Assembly: GCF_026262505.1 (NCBI RefSeq)
Contig: NC_067208.1
Span: 13,835,962 to 13,899,961, forward strand
Direction of reading: 5' to 3'
DNA: 64,000 nucleotides
Source of the DNA: Trichomonas vaginalis G3
Lineage: Eukaryota; Parabasalia; Trichomonadida; Trichomonadidae
In this document: positions 43,701 through 55,968 of the stretch, piece after piece
How the letters are laid out: each line of letters begins with the position of its first letter
How positions within the stretch are numbered: the stretch's first letter is position 1
Made by a program: the position numbers and the translations under genes
The notes under the pieces: model-generated
What the model saw: the letters and a program-made list of their open reading frames with translations, nothing else
What the model was told of the DNA's origin: nothing
Databases searched by the model: none

Positions 43701-44389
43701 CTAATATATCTAAGTTATCTGAACGAAACATTTAGAAAATATCATACTTACATTGAAATAGCAAGTAGAGCATATTAATAGCAAGTTTCTTGGCTTTATA
43801 TCTATCATCTATTGTTGTTTGATTGATCAAACAAAATTCACTCTATTATATGGTGTCAATTAATTAAAACAATTTTTAATAGTTATTTATTTAGTGCGAA
43901 TAAGTGCAAACTCATAAATGAATAACTTAATAGTAGAAATGAATTATCTGATATAAATCTCACATTTTGTCCATCAGAAATACTTTAATTGCATACGCAT
44001 AACTATTAGTAATACGTCTGGAGTGTCAATTAATAACAATCCCACAACAAGTAAAATTCAGATTTTTATTAAACTTATTTTTTCCTAAAAGTTTTCTCAA
44101 ATTACTATATATACATATGTGGATAAAATAATAGTAATATTGTAAAAAATTAGATAATTTTTTTTATTTGAGAACCTCTCAAAAGTTCATTCAATTTATC
44201 AATTGTTTCAGTTTGATGTATATTCATTTCTGGAGCCTAAAACTTTAGCAATCATGACAATATCATATTCTCTTTCTAACTACGCAATGTAAGGGTATCC
44301 TTAAACAATTATTTTTCGAATTTCTGAGATATGAAAATTAATTCACTAACTTCTTAAAAACATGAATTGAATGAAAACTCTTAGAAGAA

Positions 44390-46495
44390 ATGTTCATATC
44401 ACTTTCATTAATGGAGTACAAGGATGATTCCGAGTTCTTGGATGATATCCAGAAGTCCAAAACCCGATCCAAGGAAATCGTGAGAATGCAAATGCACTTA
44501 GCTTATCTTGATGAATCAGAGCCCGCAAGTGAAGATGAAAATCAAGCACCAGCTAATGCCGAAGAATTTAAAGTTGTCAGAAAGTTTAGCTTACAAAAAT
44601 TCCTTGAGGCACACCCAATCTTAAATGTCAAAGACCTTTGTAACTTTTCTTTGGATCAACTCTTGTATTTAGTTGATGTTGTTCGCGAGCATGAGTTTTC
44701 ATCCAGACGCGGTCGGAAAAACGGTTGTGATCCATTAGATGCGTTATTCCTAACATTAACTTACTATTGCACTTATCTTCCATTGCAAAAAATGTCAGGA
44801 ATTGTTAGTTTGAAACAGAGTTACCTCAGCAAAATCATTAACAAAACAACAAACAGGATGTTCCCAATTTTCATTGCTGAATTCATTCCAAAACAATATT
44901 CTCCCTGTGACAAGGAGTTCGATAACTTTCCAACATGTGTTGCTGCAGTTGATAGCTCTACTATTCCTTTTACCGTTCCTCTTGATCTTGCTGAGCGTAA
45001 AAGTTCATGGGATGCTAAAAACCATTGCAATGGTATGAAGGTTCAAGTTCTTGTTAATCCTTTAGGACAGGTAATTCACATGAATACAAGTTTTTTAGCT
45101 TCAGTTCACGATAAGAAAGTATTTGATTTATCAGGAGCTTCAGATTTTTTACATGTCCAACGTGGAGTTGAATCTGTTGCATTAGGACTTCTTGCAGATA
45201 GAGGTTACATCGGTATTCAGAAATACCATCCAACAGCCGTCATTATGCAAAGAGGTGATGACGAAGAAGTTACAAAACGCAATAATGCGATTGCACATGA
45301 TCGCCAAATTGTCGAACGCCGCTTTGCACGCGATAAAAGTAATTGGAGTGTCTTGGCAATAGGATATCGTGGTGAAAAAGGCAATCTTCCACTTATTGTT
45401 CAAGGATTGTTTGCTTTAGATAACTATCACATCGATTCCACACCTCTCAGTGAGAAGGATAACTGCGATTTTCCTTGCACTCCAAAAGATGAAAAAGAAG
45501 CTGCAGCAACACCAGAACCAAATGGTTCAGGAAGCCCAATGCCAAAGCCAAGATGTGTTCCAAAAGATCTTTATCTCCAAACTCCAGAAACTCCAATGAA
45601 GATTCCATCTCCACTAGCTGGATATGAAAAGATTGATAAGATACTTATTAAAAGAACACAAAATGCAATCTACAACATCGAAACAAAAATGTCAATTCCA
45701 GGATTACATAATGAGGGAGCTACCTGCCATGTCAATGCCGTTTTGCAAGTTTTGTTCTACGTAAATACTTTCAGAAAAGATGTAATGGAGCATTTGGGAG
45801 ATGTCGAATATACGCCAGTGAAAGCACTTGCCGAAATTTATGATCAGATGTTGCACTACCGCCACAAGGAATACACAATTTCATGCTCACAATTCATCAC
45901 AACACTCGGCAAGCAATACTTCCAGCAGCAAGATGCCGATGACACATTTCAAAAGATTGTACATGATGTTACGGAATCAGCAAACAAACCAGATATTGCC
46001 GTTACATTCCAATATCAAACTGAGACTCCTGATGAAAGCTTCTATTCGGTTTCGCTTCACATTCCTCTTGGTGCAGCAGGTATTGATCAAGGAATTAAAC
46101 AAATGTGCACAGATGATTCTCATATCAATGAAATCTCAACATTCCTCTGGGTCGACGTTCAGAGGAATTGGTCTGATCCAAATGTCTTCTTTGACAAATT
46201 TGAGATCAAGAAGAACTACAAAACTCAACTCAGTGATGGAACGTATGTATTTAAGATACATTCCATTATTGCTTATCATCAAGGTCATTTCGTTGCCTTC
46301 GTCAACAAAGGAAGAGTTTGGTTCATGCTCGACGATGAAATTACTTACATTGTTCCTGATGGTTTGATCAAAGGTCTTCAAGGTGGAGATGTTGGCAGCG
46401 ATTTGTGGTCATATCTTGGTGGTGTCAAATGGCTTGCAAAATGTGTCATCTATCGCAAACACAAGTTCTATGGAGCTGGTGATGATGATGATTGA
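44390..46495 (+). CDS. Transposase-deubiquitinase fusion, unit 5
   Basis: Open over 701 codons and apparently identical in protein to unit 1. The unit is the longest because of a four-base duplication upstream (GATTGATC near 43,822). Catalytic residues of both enzymes are intact. Confidence 0.9.
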   Translation: MFISLSLMEYKDDSEFLDDIQKSKTRSKEIVRMQMHLAYLDESEPASEDENQAPANAEEFKVVRKFSLQKFLEAHPILNVKDLCNFSLDQLLYLVDVVREHEFSSRRGRKNGCDPLDALFLTLTYYCTYLPLQKMSGIVSLKQSYLSKIINKTTNRMFPIFIAEFIPKQYSPCDKEFDNFPTCVAAVDSSTIPFTVPLDLAERKSSWDAKNHCNGMKVQVLVNPLGQVIHMNTSFLASVHDKKVFDLSGASDFLHVQRGVESVALGLLADRGYIGIQKYHPTAVIMQRGDDEEVTKRNNAIAHDRQIVERRFARDKSNWSVLAIGYRGEKGNLPLIVQGLFALDNYHIDSTPLSEKDNCDFPCTPKDEKEAAATPEPNGSGSPMPKPRCVPKDLYLQTPETPMKIPSPLAGYEKIDKILIKRTQNAIYNIETKMSIPGLHNEGATCHVNAVLQVLFYVNTFRKDVMEHLGDVEYTPVKALAEIYDQMLHYRHKEYTISCSQFITTLGKQYFQQQDADDTFQKIVHDVTESANKPDIAVTFQYQTETPDESFYSVSLHIPLGAAGIDQGIKQMCTDDSHINEISTFLWVDVQRNWSDPNVFFDKFEIKKNYKTQLSDGTYVFKIHSIIAYHQGHFVAFVNKGRVWFMLDDEITYIVPDGLIKGLQGGDVGSDLWSYLGGVKWLAKCVIYRKHKFYGAGDDDD

Positions 46496-49400
46496 AAACA
46501 GTTTAATTTTTTTTAATCTTATTATAAGGGATAATTCTCTAAATATATGATTTTTTCTTAAGTTAGTGAATATTTTTCTTGTGTGCTTTTACTTATTTAA
46601 GTATTTAGTATTATTACTTAAAAATTTTGAACATTTATTTTATAATATTGAGATTTAAAATAAACTATTGCTCGATCGTATCTTTATTTGCTCTTTTAAT
46701 AAAAAATCTAACTTACTATTGATTAGATATTGATTTAAAAAAATAATATAATAGCATAATAAAATTTCTTTATTTCCCCGTACAAAGATATAGCCGTAAC
46801 AAGACATTAACGTTTGGAAAGTAAATTTGAAAAAAAGTATTATATTATAAAAGAAGTTACAAATTTTTAGAATATTTTTGTAAAATAAGAGCAAAAAGTA
46901 GAATGCAAACTCTTCGGGTACTAAAACCTGCCATTAAATTGAGATAAATAATAGATTTTGTAAAATTTTGTTGTAATTCTTGTATCAGTCTTGCCTTGAG
47001 TATGAGTTTGAGTCTACCCTTGTTTCCATATTGCCTATTCCTGTTTTAACGCGGCTATTCCTATTCCATTTTTTGGTGCTTTTCTATGATAACCAAATTG
47101 ATTTGGTTATCATAGAAAAGAGACCATTATAATGCTTAAAATTAATTATGTTTAGGGCCGGTTTATTGGAATAAGGAAGTTTATAATACGTGAACACTTG
47201 TTTCCTCATCGAAAAGTCATAACGCATAAAGTCGATGTTTCCTTAGTACAAAAAGTGACATATGACGCTTAACTCTTTATTCCAGATAATGACCATATTT
47301 ATGGGATTAAAAAGTTTAGGAAGCTTCTCCCCAGTAATAATACATTACCATAAAAAAACTCCAAAAGAGTTTCATTTTTAAAATAGTTCGTAAAATATTA
47401 CTAATACCTTTTGATGCATAAAAAACTCCAAAAGAGTTTCATTTTTAAAATAGTCGATATCAATTCAAAAAATTGAAACTATACCGTCAACTGTCAATTT
47501 TTCAATAGTTCGTTTTTTTAAATGTAATTGCTTTTTTTATATGCATTAATCATTTGATAGTAGTGGGATCAAATTACATATCTTAAAAATGTATTCCGAG
47601 TGGAAAAAAAATCAATAGAATTGACCACAGATATCTGTTTAATCCAAAAATATTATTAGAATCATATTTAATAAAAATGCTATGCTTTTAGAAATAAACG
47701 GAAGAATAAACGCACTGTTTCAAACCGTCAAAATTGAATTTGTGTCAAATATCTTGAATTTACAATTTTAGCTATTTAGATAATTAGAGAAGCATTTGAT
47801 CAATTTTTGTGTTAAGGATACCCTTACGTGTCAGATTTTTTGCGCATACAAAGAAGTCATGCTAGACATGAGCTATAAACCTGAAATTTTAGCAACATAT
47901 TTAAAACTTTTTAAACTACAATACACTTTAATATTCAAGAACAAAAATATTCTTTTTAGAAATTACATAATTATTTTATGTGAAATCTATATAAAAACAT
48001 ATTTTGCGAGCGTAACTTTTTTCTTTATAAGCACCTTATATGACTGATAAACTGTGAAGGCACATAATTGTTAATTCATAGAGTTGATATGTTTCCAAAA
48101 TTGAGAGGAAATTTGAAAATTGAATACCCTTTCAATTCAATTTTCAAAAGATATCAGCTCCTTCAATAATTGAAGGACGATTTTGATCATTTGCTCTTAA
48201 AACAAGTATGCCATGGAGAAAAAAGTTACGCTCGCAAATCTGAAATATAACTATCATATAAAAAAATTAAATTTCTAATTTTTTACTCTATAGATATTAT
48301 TGGCCATTTGTGTAATGCATAAAAGTTTATGTCATATGCATACATTTGGAAGTATGGGAGACGAGGGAAATTACTTCTATGAGGGACTAGGATTTTTAAA
48401 AATTTCTCTATCGGACTCACCATTCAATTTCTCGAAAATTAAAAAAAATCAATAATAGCTAAAATGTATTATGCATAACAAATTTTAATGTTACACGGTA
48501 TTTTTTTGAACTTCATGACATGAATTTTCTTTATATTATTTTTTTTTTGGATTTTCTATGATTTATGCGATAGGCTGGAACAACATTGTAAGTGCAATGA
48601 TATCATTTATAGAGAAATCTAAAACTTCAGCATTCAGAACTCGCAACCACAAAAATATTCATTTGCTAAGTAAGTAAAGTTGATTAAGTTCGACACTTAG
48701 CTTTTATACGTAAAACTAAGTGTGTATTGTTATTTCTTGTTAAATTATTGAGAAAAAAATAAATTGTAAGAGAAACGATACTGATTATTGAAAGAATATT
48801 GAGGGTAGCTGCAGATTTCTTCATTAACATGCCGGAAATTTGTTAATCTTGGTTTTCTATCATAAAATCTGTCGAAGAATCTAAAAACGGAGATATGAAA
48901 TAGAGATCATGTAAATCTAGAGTATCCTGTCAGAAAAAGAGACTAAGCATGTAACCCTTTTTTGGTCATAAACACTTTTTACCACTTAGTCATACAGATG
49001 ATCATTAAATTTAAACGAGCACTTTTTGTCAGAATTTATTCTTTTACAAAGACAGAAGATTTTAGTATTATTTAATATTAGTGCTGTAGCAAAATTCAAA
49101 AAACGGTGAAAATTCAGTGAATTTGTGAATTCACATTTTTTTTCGACATTTTTCTTGATATATCCATGCACATTAAGAACACAGCTTTGATACGCTTAAA
49201 AAAGCATATTTCATATGAAATTGTTAAAGAAATAAACAATTTATATAAAAATTGCACTTATGGGCAGTTTAGATATATAATTTATATATAACATATATAC
49301 AAATCCATAGACAAAGTGCAATAACTACAATGTTGTAGAAAATTACAGCAGAAATACTGACTTTTTGAAGGATAATAAGAATTCTTCTAAATGTTGTATT

Positions 49401-50180
49401 TTTATAATTTGATTGATTTTTTTTTACTATTTCATTAATCTTTTATGAATAATAATTATTTTTAATATATGTGCTATTAAAATTTCAAATTTTGACTAAT
49501 ATATCTAAGTTATCTGAACGAAACATTTAGAAAATATCATACTTACATTGAAATAGCAAGTAGAGCATATTAATAGCAAGTTTCTTGGCTTTATATCTAT
49601 CATCTATTGTTGTTTGATCAAACAAAATTCACTCTATTATATGGTGTCAATTAATTAAAACAATTTTTAATAGTTATTTATTTAGTGCGAATAAGTGCAA
49701 ACTCATAAATGAATAACTTAATAGTAGAAATGAATTATCTGATATAAATCTCACATTTTGTCCATCAGAAATACTTTAATTGCATACGCATAACTATTAG
49801 TAATACGTCTGGAGTGTCAATTAATAACAATCCCACAACAAGTAAAATTCAGATTTTTATTAAACTTATTTTTTCCTAAAAGTTTTCTCAAATTACTATA
49901 TATACATATGTGGATAAAATAATAGTAATATTGTAAAAAATTAGATAATTTTTTTTATTTGAGAACCTCTCAAAAGTTCATTCAATTTATCAATTGTTTC
50001 AGTTTGATGTATATTCATTTCTGGAGCCTAAAACTTTAGCAATCATGACAATATCATATTCTCTTTCTAACTACGCAATGTAAGGGTATCCTTAAACAAT
50101 TATTTTTCGAATTTCTGAGATATGAAAATTAATTCACTAACTTCTTAAAAACATGAATTGAATGAAAACTCTTAGAAGAA

Positions 50181-52286
50181 ATGTTCATATCACTTTCATT
50201 AATGGAGTACAAGGATGATTCCGAGTTCTTGGATGATATCCAGAAGTCCAAAACCCGATCCAAGGAAATCGTGAGAATGCAAATGCACTTAGCTTATCTT
50301 GATGAATCAGAGCCCGCAAGTGAAGATGAAAATCAAGCACCAGCTAATGCCGAAGAATTTAAAGTTGTCAGAAAGTTTAGCTTACAAAAATTCCTTGAGG
50401 CACACCCAATCTTAAATGTCAAAGACCTTTGTAACTTTTCTTTGGATCAACTCTTGTATTTAGTTGATGTTGTTCGCGAGCATGAGTTTTCATCCAGACG
50501 CGGTCGGAAAAACGGTTGTGATCCATTAGATGCGTTATTCCTAACATTAACTTACTATTGCACTTATCTTCCATTGCAAAAAATGTCAGGAATTGTTAGT
50601 TTGAAACAGAGTTACCTCAGCAAAATCATTAACAAAACAACAAACAGGATGTTCCCAATTTTCATTGCTGAATTCATTCCAAAACAATATTCTCCCTGTG
50701 ACAAGGAGTTCGATAACTTTCCAACATGTGTTGCTGCAGTTGATAGCTCTACTATTCCTTTTACCGTTCCTCTTGATCTTGCTGAGCGTAAAAGTTCATG
50801 GGATGCTAAAAACCATTGCAATGGTATGAAGGTTCAAGTTCTTGTTAATCCTTTAGGACAGGTAATTCACATGAATACAAGTTTTTTAGCTTCAGTTCAC
50901 GATAAGAAAGTATTTGATTTATCAGGAGCTTCAGATTTTTTACATGTCCAACGTGGAGTTGAATCTGTTGCATTAGGACTTCTTGCAGATAGAGGTTACA
51001 TCGGTATTCAGAAATACCATCCAACAGCCGTCATTATGCAAAGAGGTGATGACGAAGAAGTTACAAAACGCAATAATGCGATTGCACATGATCGCCAAAT
51101 TGTCGAACGCCGCTTTGCACGCGATAAAAGTAATTGGAGTGTCTTGGCAATAGGATATCGTGGTGAAAAAGGCAATCTTCCACTTATTGTTCAAGGATTG
51201 TTTGCTTTAGATAACTATCACATCGATTCCACACCTCTCAGTGAGAAGGATAACTGCGATTTTCCTTGCACTCCAAAAGATGAAAAAGAAGCTGCAGCAA
51301 CACCAGAACCAAATGGTTCAGGAAGCCCAATGCCAAAGCCAAGATGTGTTCCAAAAGATCTTTATCTCCAAACTCCAGAAACTCCAATGAAGATTCCATC
51401 TCCACTAGCTGGATATGAAAAGATTGATAAGATACTTATTAAAAGAACACAAAATGCAATCTACAACATCGAAACAAAAATGTCAATTCCAGGATTACAT
51501 AATGAGGGAGCTACCTGCCATGTCAATGCCGTTTTGCAAGTTTTGTTCTACGTAAATACTTTCAGAAAAGATGTAATGGAGCATTTGGGAGATGTCGAAT
51601 ATACGCCAGTGAAAGCACTTGCCGAAATTTATGATCAGATGTTGCACTACCGCCACAAGGAATACACAATTTCATGCTCACAATTCATCACAACACTCGG
51701 CAAGCAATACTTCCAGCAGCAAGATGCCGATGACACATTTCAAAAGATTGTACATGATGTTACGGAATCAGCAAACAAACCAGATATTGCCGTTACATTC
51801 CAATATCAAACTGAGACTCCTGATGAAAGCTTCTATTCGGTTTCGCTTCACATTCCTCTTGGTGCAGCAGGTATTGATCAAGGAATTAAACAAATGTGCA
51901 CAGATGATTCTCATATCAATGAAATCTCAACATTCCTCTGGGTCGACGTTCAGAGGAATTGGTCTGATCCAAATGTCTTCTTTGACAAATTTGAGATCAA
52001 GAAGAACTACAAAACTCAACTCAGTGATGGAACGTATGTATTTAAGATACATTCCATTATTGCTTATCATCAAGGTCATTTCGTTGCCTTCGTCAACAAA
52101 GGAAGAGTTTGGTTCATGCTCGACGATGAAATTACTTACATTGTTCCTGATGGTTTGATCAAAGGTCTTCAAGGTGGAGATGTTGGCAGCGATTTGTGGT
52201 CATATCTTGGTGGTGTCAAATGGCTTGCAAAATGTGTCATCTATCGCAAACACAAGTTCTATGGAGCTGGTGATGATGATGATTGA
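50181..52286 (+). CDS. Transposase-deubiquitinase fusion, unit 6
   Basis: Open over 701 codons; the protein reads the same as unit 1, with both active sites intact. Only small upstream homopolymer-length differences were noticed. Confidence 0.9.
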   Translation: MFISLSLMEYKDDSEFLDDIQKSKTRSKEIVRMQMHLAYLDESEPASEDENQAPANAEEFKVVRKFSLQKFLEAHPILNVKDLCNFSLDQLLYLVDVVREHEFSSRRGRKNGCDPLDALFLTLTYYCTYLPLQKMSGIVSLKQSYLSKIINKTTNRMFPIFIAEFIPKQYSPCDKEFDNFPTCVAAVDSSTIPFTVPLDLAERKSSWDAKNHCNGMKVQVLVNPLGQVIHMNTSFLASVHDKKVFDLSGASDFLHVQRGVESVALGLLADRGYIGIQKYHPTAVIMQRGDDEEVTKRNNAIAHDRQIVERRFARDKSNWSVLAIGYRGEKGNLPLIVQGLFALDNYHIDSTPLSEKDNCDFPCTPKDEKEAAATPEPNGSGSPMPKPRCVPKDLYLQTPETPMKIPSPLAGYEKIDKILIKRTQNAIYNIETKMSIPGLHNEGATCHVNAVLQVLFYVNTFRKDVMEHLGDVEYTPVKALAEIYDQMLHYRHKEYTISCSQFITTLGKQYFQQQDADDTFQKIVHDVTESANKPDIAVTFQYQTETPDESFYSVSLHIPLGAAGIDQGIKQMCTDDSHINEISTFLWVDVQRNWSDPNVFFDKFEIKKNYKTQLSDGTYVFKIHSIIAYHQGHFVAFVNKGRVWFMLDDEITYIVPDGLIKGLQGGDVGSDLWSYLGGVKWLAKCVIYRKHKFYGAGDDDD

Positions 52287-55200
52287 AAACAGTTTAATTT
52301 TTTTTAATCTTATTATAAGGGATAATTCTCTAAATATATGATTTTTTCTTAAGTTAGTGAATATTTTTCTTGTGTGCTTTTACTTATTTAAGTATTTAGT
52401 ATTATTACTTAAAAATTTTGAACATTTATTTTATAATATTGAGATTTAAAATAAACTATTGCTCGATCGTATCTTTATTTGCTCTTTTAATAAAAAATCT
52501 AACTTACTATTGATTAGATATTGATTTAAAAAAATAATATAATAGCATAATAAAATTTCTTTATTTCCCCGTACAAAGATATAGCCGTAACAAGACATTA
52601 ACGTTTGGAAAGTAAATTTGAAAAAAAGTATTATATTATAAAAGAAGTTACAAATTTTTAGAATATTTTTGTAAAATAAGAGCAAAAAGTAGAATGCAAA
52701 CTCTTCGGGTACTAAAACCTGCCATTAAATTGAGATAAATAATAGATTTTGTAAAATTTTGTTGTAATTCTTGTATCAGTCTTGCCTTGAGTATGAGTTT
52801 GAGTCTACCCTTGTTTCCATATTGCCTATTCCTGTTTTAACGCGGCTATTCCTATTCCATTTTTTGGTGCTTTTCTATGATAACCAAATTGATTTGGTTA
52901 TCATAGAAAAGAGACCATTATAATGCTTAAAATTAATTATGTTTAGGGCCGGTTTATTGGAATAAGGAAGTTTATAATACGTGAACACTTGTTTCCTCAT
53001 CGAAAAGTCATAACGCATAAAGTCGATGTTTCCTTAGTACAAAAAGTGACATATGACGCTTAACTCTTTATTCCAGATAATGACCATATTTATGGGATTA
53101 AAAAGTTTAGGAAGCTTCTCCCCAGTAATAATACATTACCATAAAAAAACTCCAAAAGAGTTTCATTTTTAAAATAGTTCGTAAAATATTACTAATACCT
53201 TTTGATGCATAAAAAACTCCAAAAGAGTTTCATTTTTAAAATAGTCGATATCAATTCAAAAAATTGAAACTATACCGTCAACTGTCAATTTTTCAATAGT
53301 TCGTTTTTTTAAATGTAATTGCTTTTTTTATATGCATTAATCATTTGATAGTAGTGGGATCAAATTACATATCTTAAAAATGTATTCCGAGTGGAAAAAA
53401 AATCAATAGAATTGACCACAGATATCTGTTTAATCCAAAAAATTATTAGAATCATATTTAATAAAAATGCTATGCTTTTAGAAATAAACGGAAGAATAAA
53501 CGCACTGTTTCAAACCGTCAAAATTGAATTTGTGTCAAATATCTTGAATTTACAATTTTAGCTATTTAGATAATTAGAGAAGCATTTGATCAATTTTTGT
53601 GTTAAGGATACCCTTACGTGTCAGATTTTTTGCGCATACAAAGAAGTCATGCTAGACATGAGCTATAAACCTGAAATTTTAGCAACATATTTAAAACTTT
53701 TTAAACTACAATACACTTTAATATTCAAGAACAAAAATATTTTTAGAAATTACATAATTATTTTATGTGAAATCTATATAAAAACATATTTTGCGAGCGT
53801 AACTTTTTTCTTTATAAGCACCTTATATGACTGATAAACTGTGAAGGCACATAATTGTTAATTCATAGAGTTGATATGTTTCCAAAATTGAGAGGAAATT
53901 TGAAAATTGAATACCCTTTCAATTCAATTTTCAAAAGATATCAGCTCCTTCAATAATTGAAGGACGATTTTGATCATTTGCTCTTAAAACAAGTATGCCA
54001 TGGAGAAAAAAGTTACGCTCGCAAATCTGAAATATAACTATCATATAAAAAAATTAAATTTCTAATTTTTTACTCTATAGATATTATTGGCCATTTGTGT
54101 AATGCATAAAAGTTTATGTCATATGCATACATTTGGAAGTATGGGAGACGAGGGAAATTACTTCTATGAGGGACTAGGATTTTTAAAAATTTCTCTATCG
54201 GACTCACCATTCAATTTCTCGAAAATTAAAAAAAATCAATAATAGCTAAAATGTATTATGCATAACAAATTTTAATGTTACACGGTATTTTTTTGAACTT
54301 CATGACATGAATTTTCTTTATATTATTTTTTTTTTTGGATTTTCTATGATTTATGCGATAGGCTGGAACAACATTGTAAGTGCAATGATATCATTTATAG
54401 AGAAATCTAAAACTTCAGCATTCAGAACTCGCAACCACAAAAATATTCATTTGCTAAGTAAGTAAAGTTGATTAAGTTCGACACTTAGCTTTTATACGTA
54501 AAACTAAGTGTGTATTGTTATTTCTTGTTAAATTATTGAGAAAAAAATAAATTGTAAGAGAAACGATACTGATTATTGAAAGAATATTGAGGGTAGCTGC
54601 AGATTTCTTCATTAACATGCCGGAAATTTGTTAATCTTGGTTTTCTATCATAAAATCTGTCGAAGAATCTAAAAACGGAGATATGAAATAGAGATCATGT
54701 AAATCTAGAGTATCCTGTCAGAAAAAGAGACTAAGCATGTAACCCTTTTTTGGTCATAAACACTTTTTACCACTTAGTCATACAGATGATCATTAAATTT
54801 AAACGAGCACTTTTTGTCAGAATTTATTCTTTTACAAAGACAGAAGATTTTAGTATTATTTAATATTAGTGCTGTAGCAAAATTCAAAAAACGGTGAAAA
54901 TTCAGTGAATTTGTGAATTCACATTTTTTTTCGACATTTTTCTTGATATATCCATGCACATTAAGAACACAGCTTTGATACGCTTAAAAAAGCATATTTC
55001 ATATGAAATTGTTAAAGAAATAAACAATTTATATAAAAATTGCACTTATGGGCAGTTTAGATATATAATTTATATATAACATATATACAAATCCATAGAC
55101 AAAGTGCAATAACTACAATGTTGTAGAAAATTACAGCAGAAATACTGACTTTTTGAAGGATAATAAGAATTCTTCTAAATGTTGTATTTTTATAATTTGA

Positions 55201-55968
55201 TTGATTTTTTTTTACTATTTCATTAATCTTTTATGAATAATAATTATTTTTAATATATGTGCTATTAAAATTTCAAATTTTGACTAATATATCTAAGTTA
55301 TCTGAACGAAACATTTAGAAAATATCATACTTACATTGAAATAGCAAGTAGAGCATATTAATAGCAAGTTTCTTGGCTTTATATCTATCATCTATTGTTG
55401 TTTGATCAAACAAAATTCACTCTATTATATGGTGTCAATTAATTAAAACAATTTTTAATAGTTATTTATTTAGTGCGAATAAGTGCAAACTCATAAATGA
55501 ATAACTTAATAGTAGAAATGAATTATCTGATATAAATCTCACATTTTGTCCATCAGAAATACTTTAATTGCATACGCATAACTATTAGTAATACGTCTGG
55601 AGTGTCAATTAATAACAATCCCACAACAAGTAAAATTCAGATTTTTATTAAACTTATTTTTTCCTAAAAGTTTTCTCAAATTACTATATATACATATGTG
55701 GATAAAATAATAGTAATATTGTAAAAAATTAGATAATTTTTTTTATTTGAGAACCTCTCAAAAGTTCATTCAATTTATCAATTGTTTCAGTTTGATGTAT
55801 ATTCATTTCTGGAGCCTAAAACTTTAGCAATCATGACAATATCATATTCTCTTTCTAACTACGCAATGTAAGGGTATCCTTAAACAATTATTTTTCGAAT
55901 TTCTGAGATATGAAAATTAATTCACTAACTTCTTAAAAACATGAATTGAATGAAAACTCTTAGAAGAA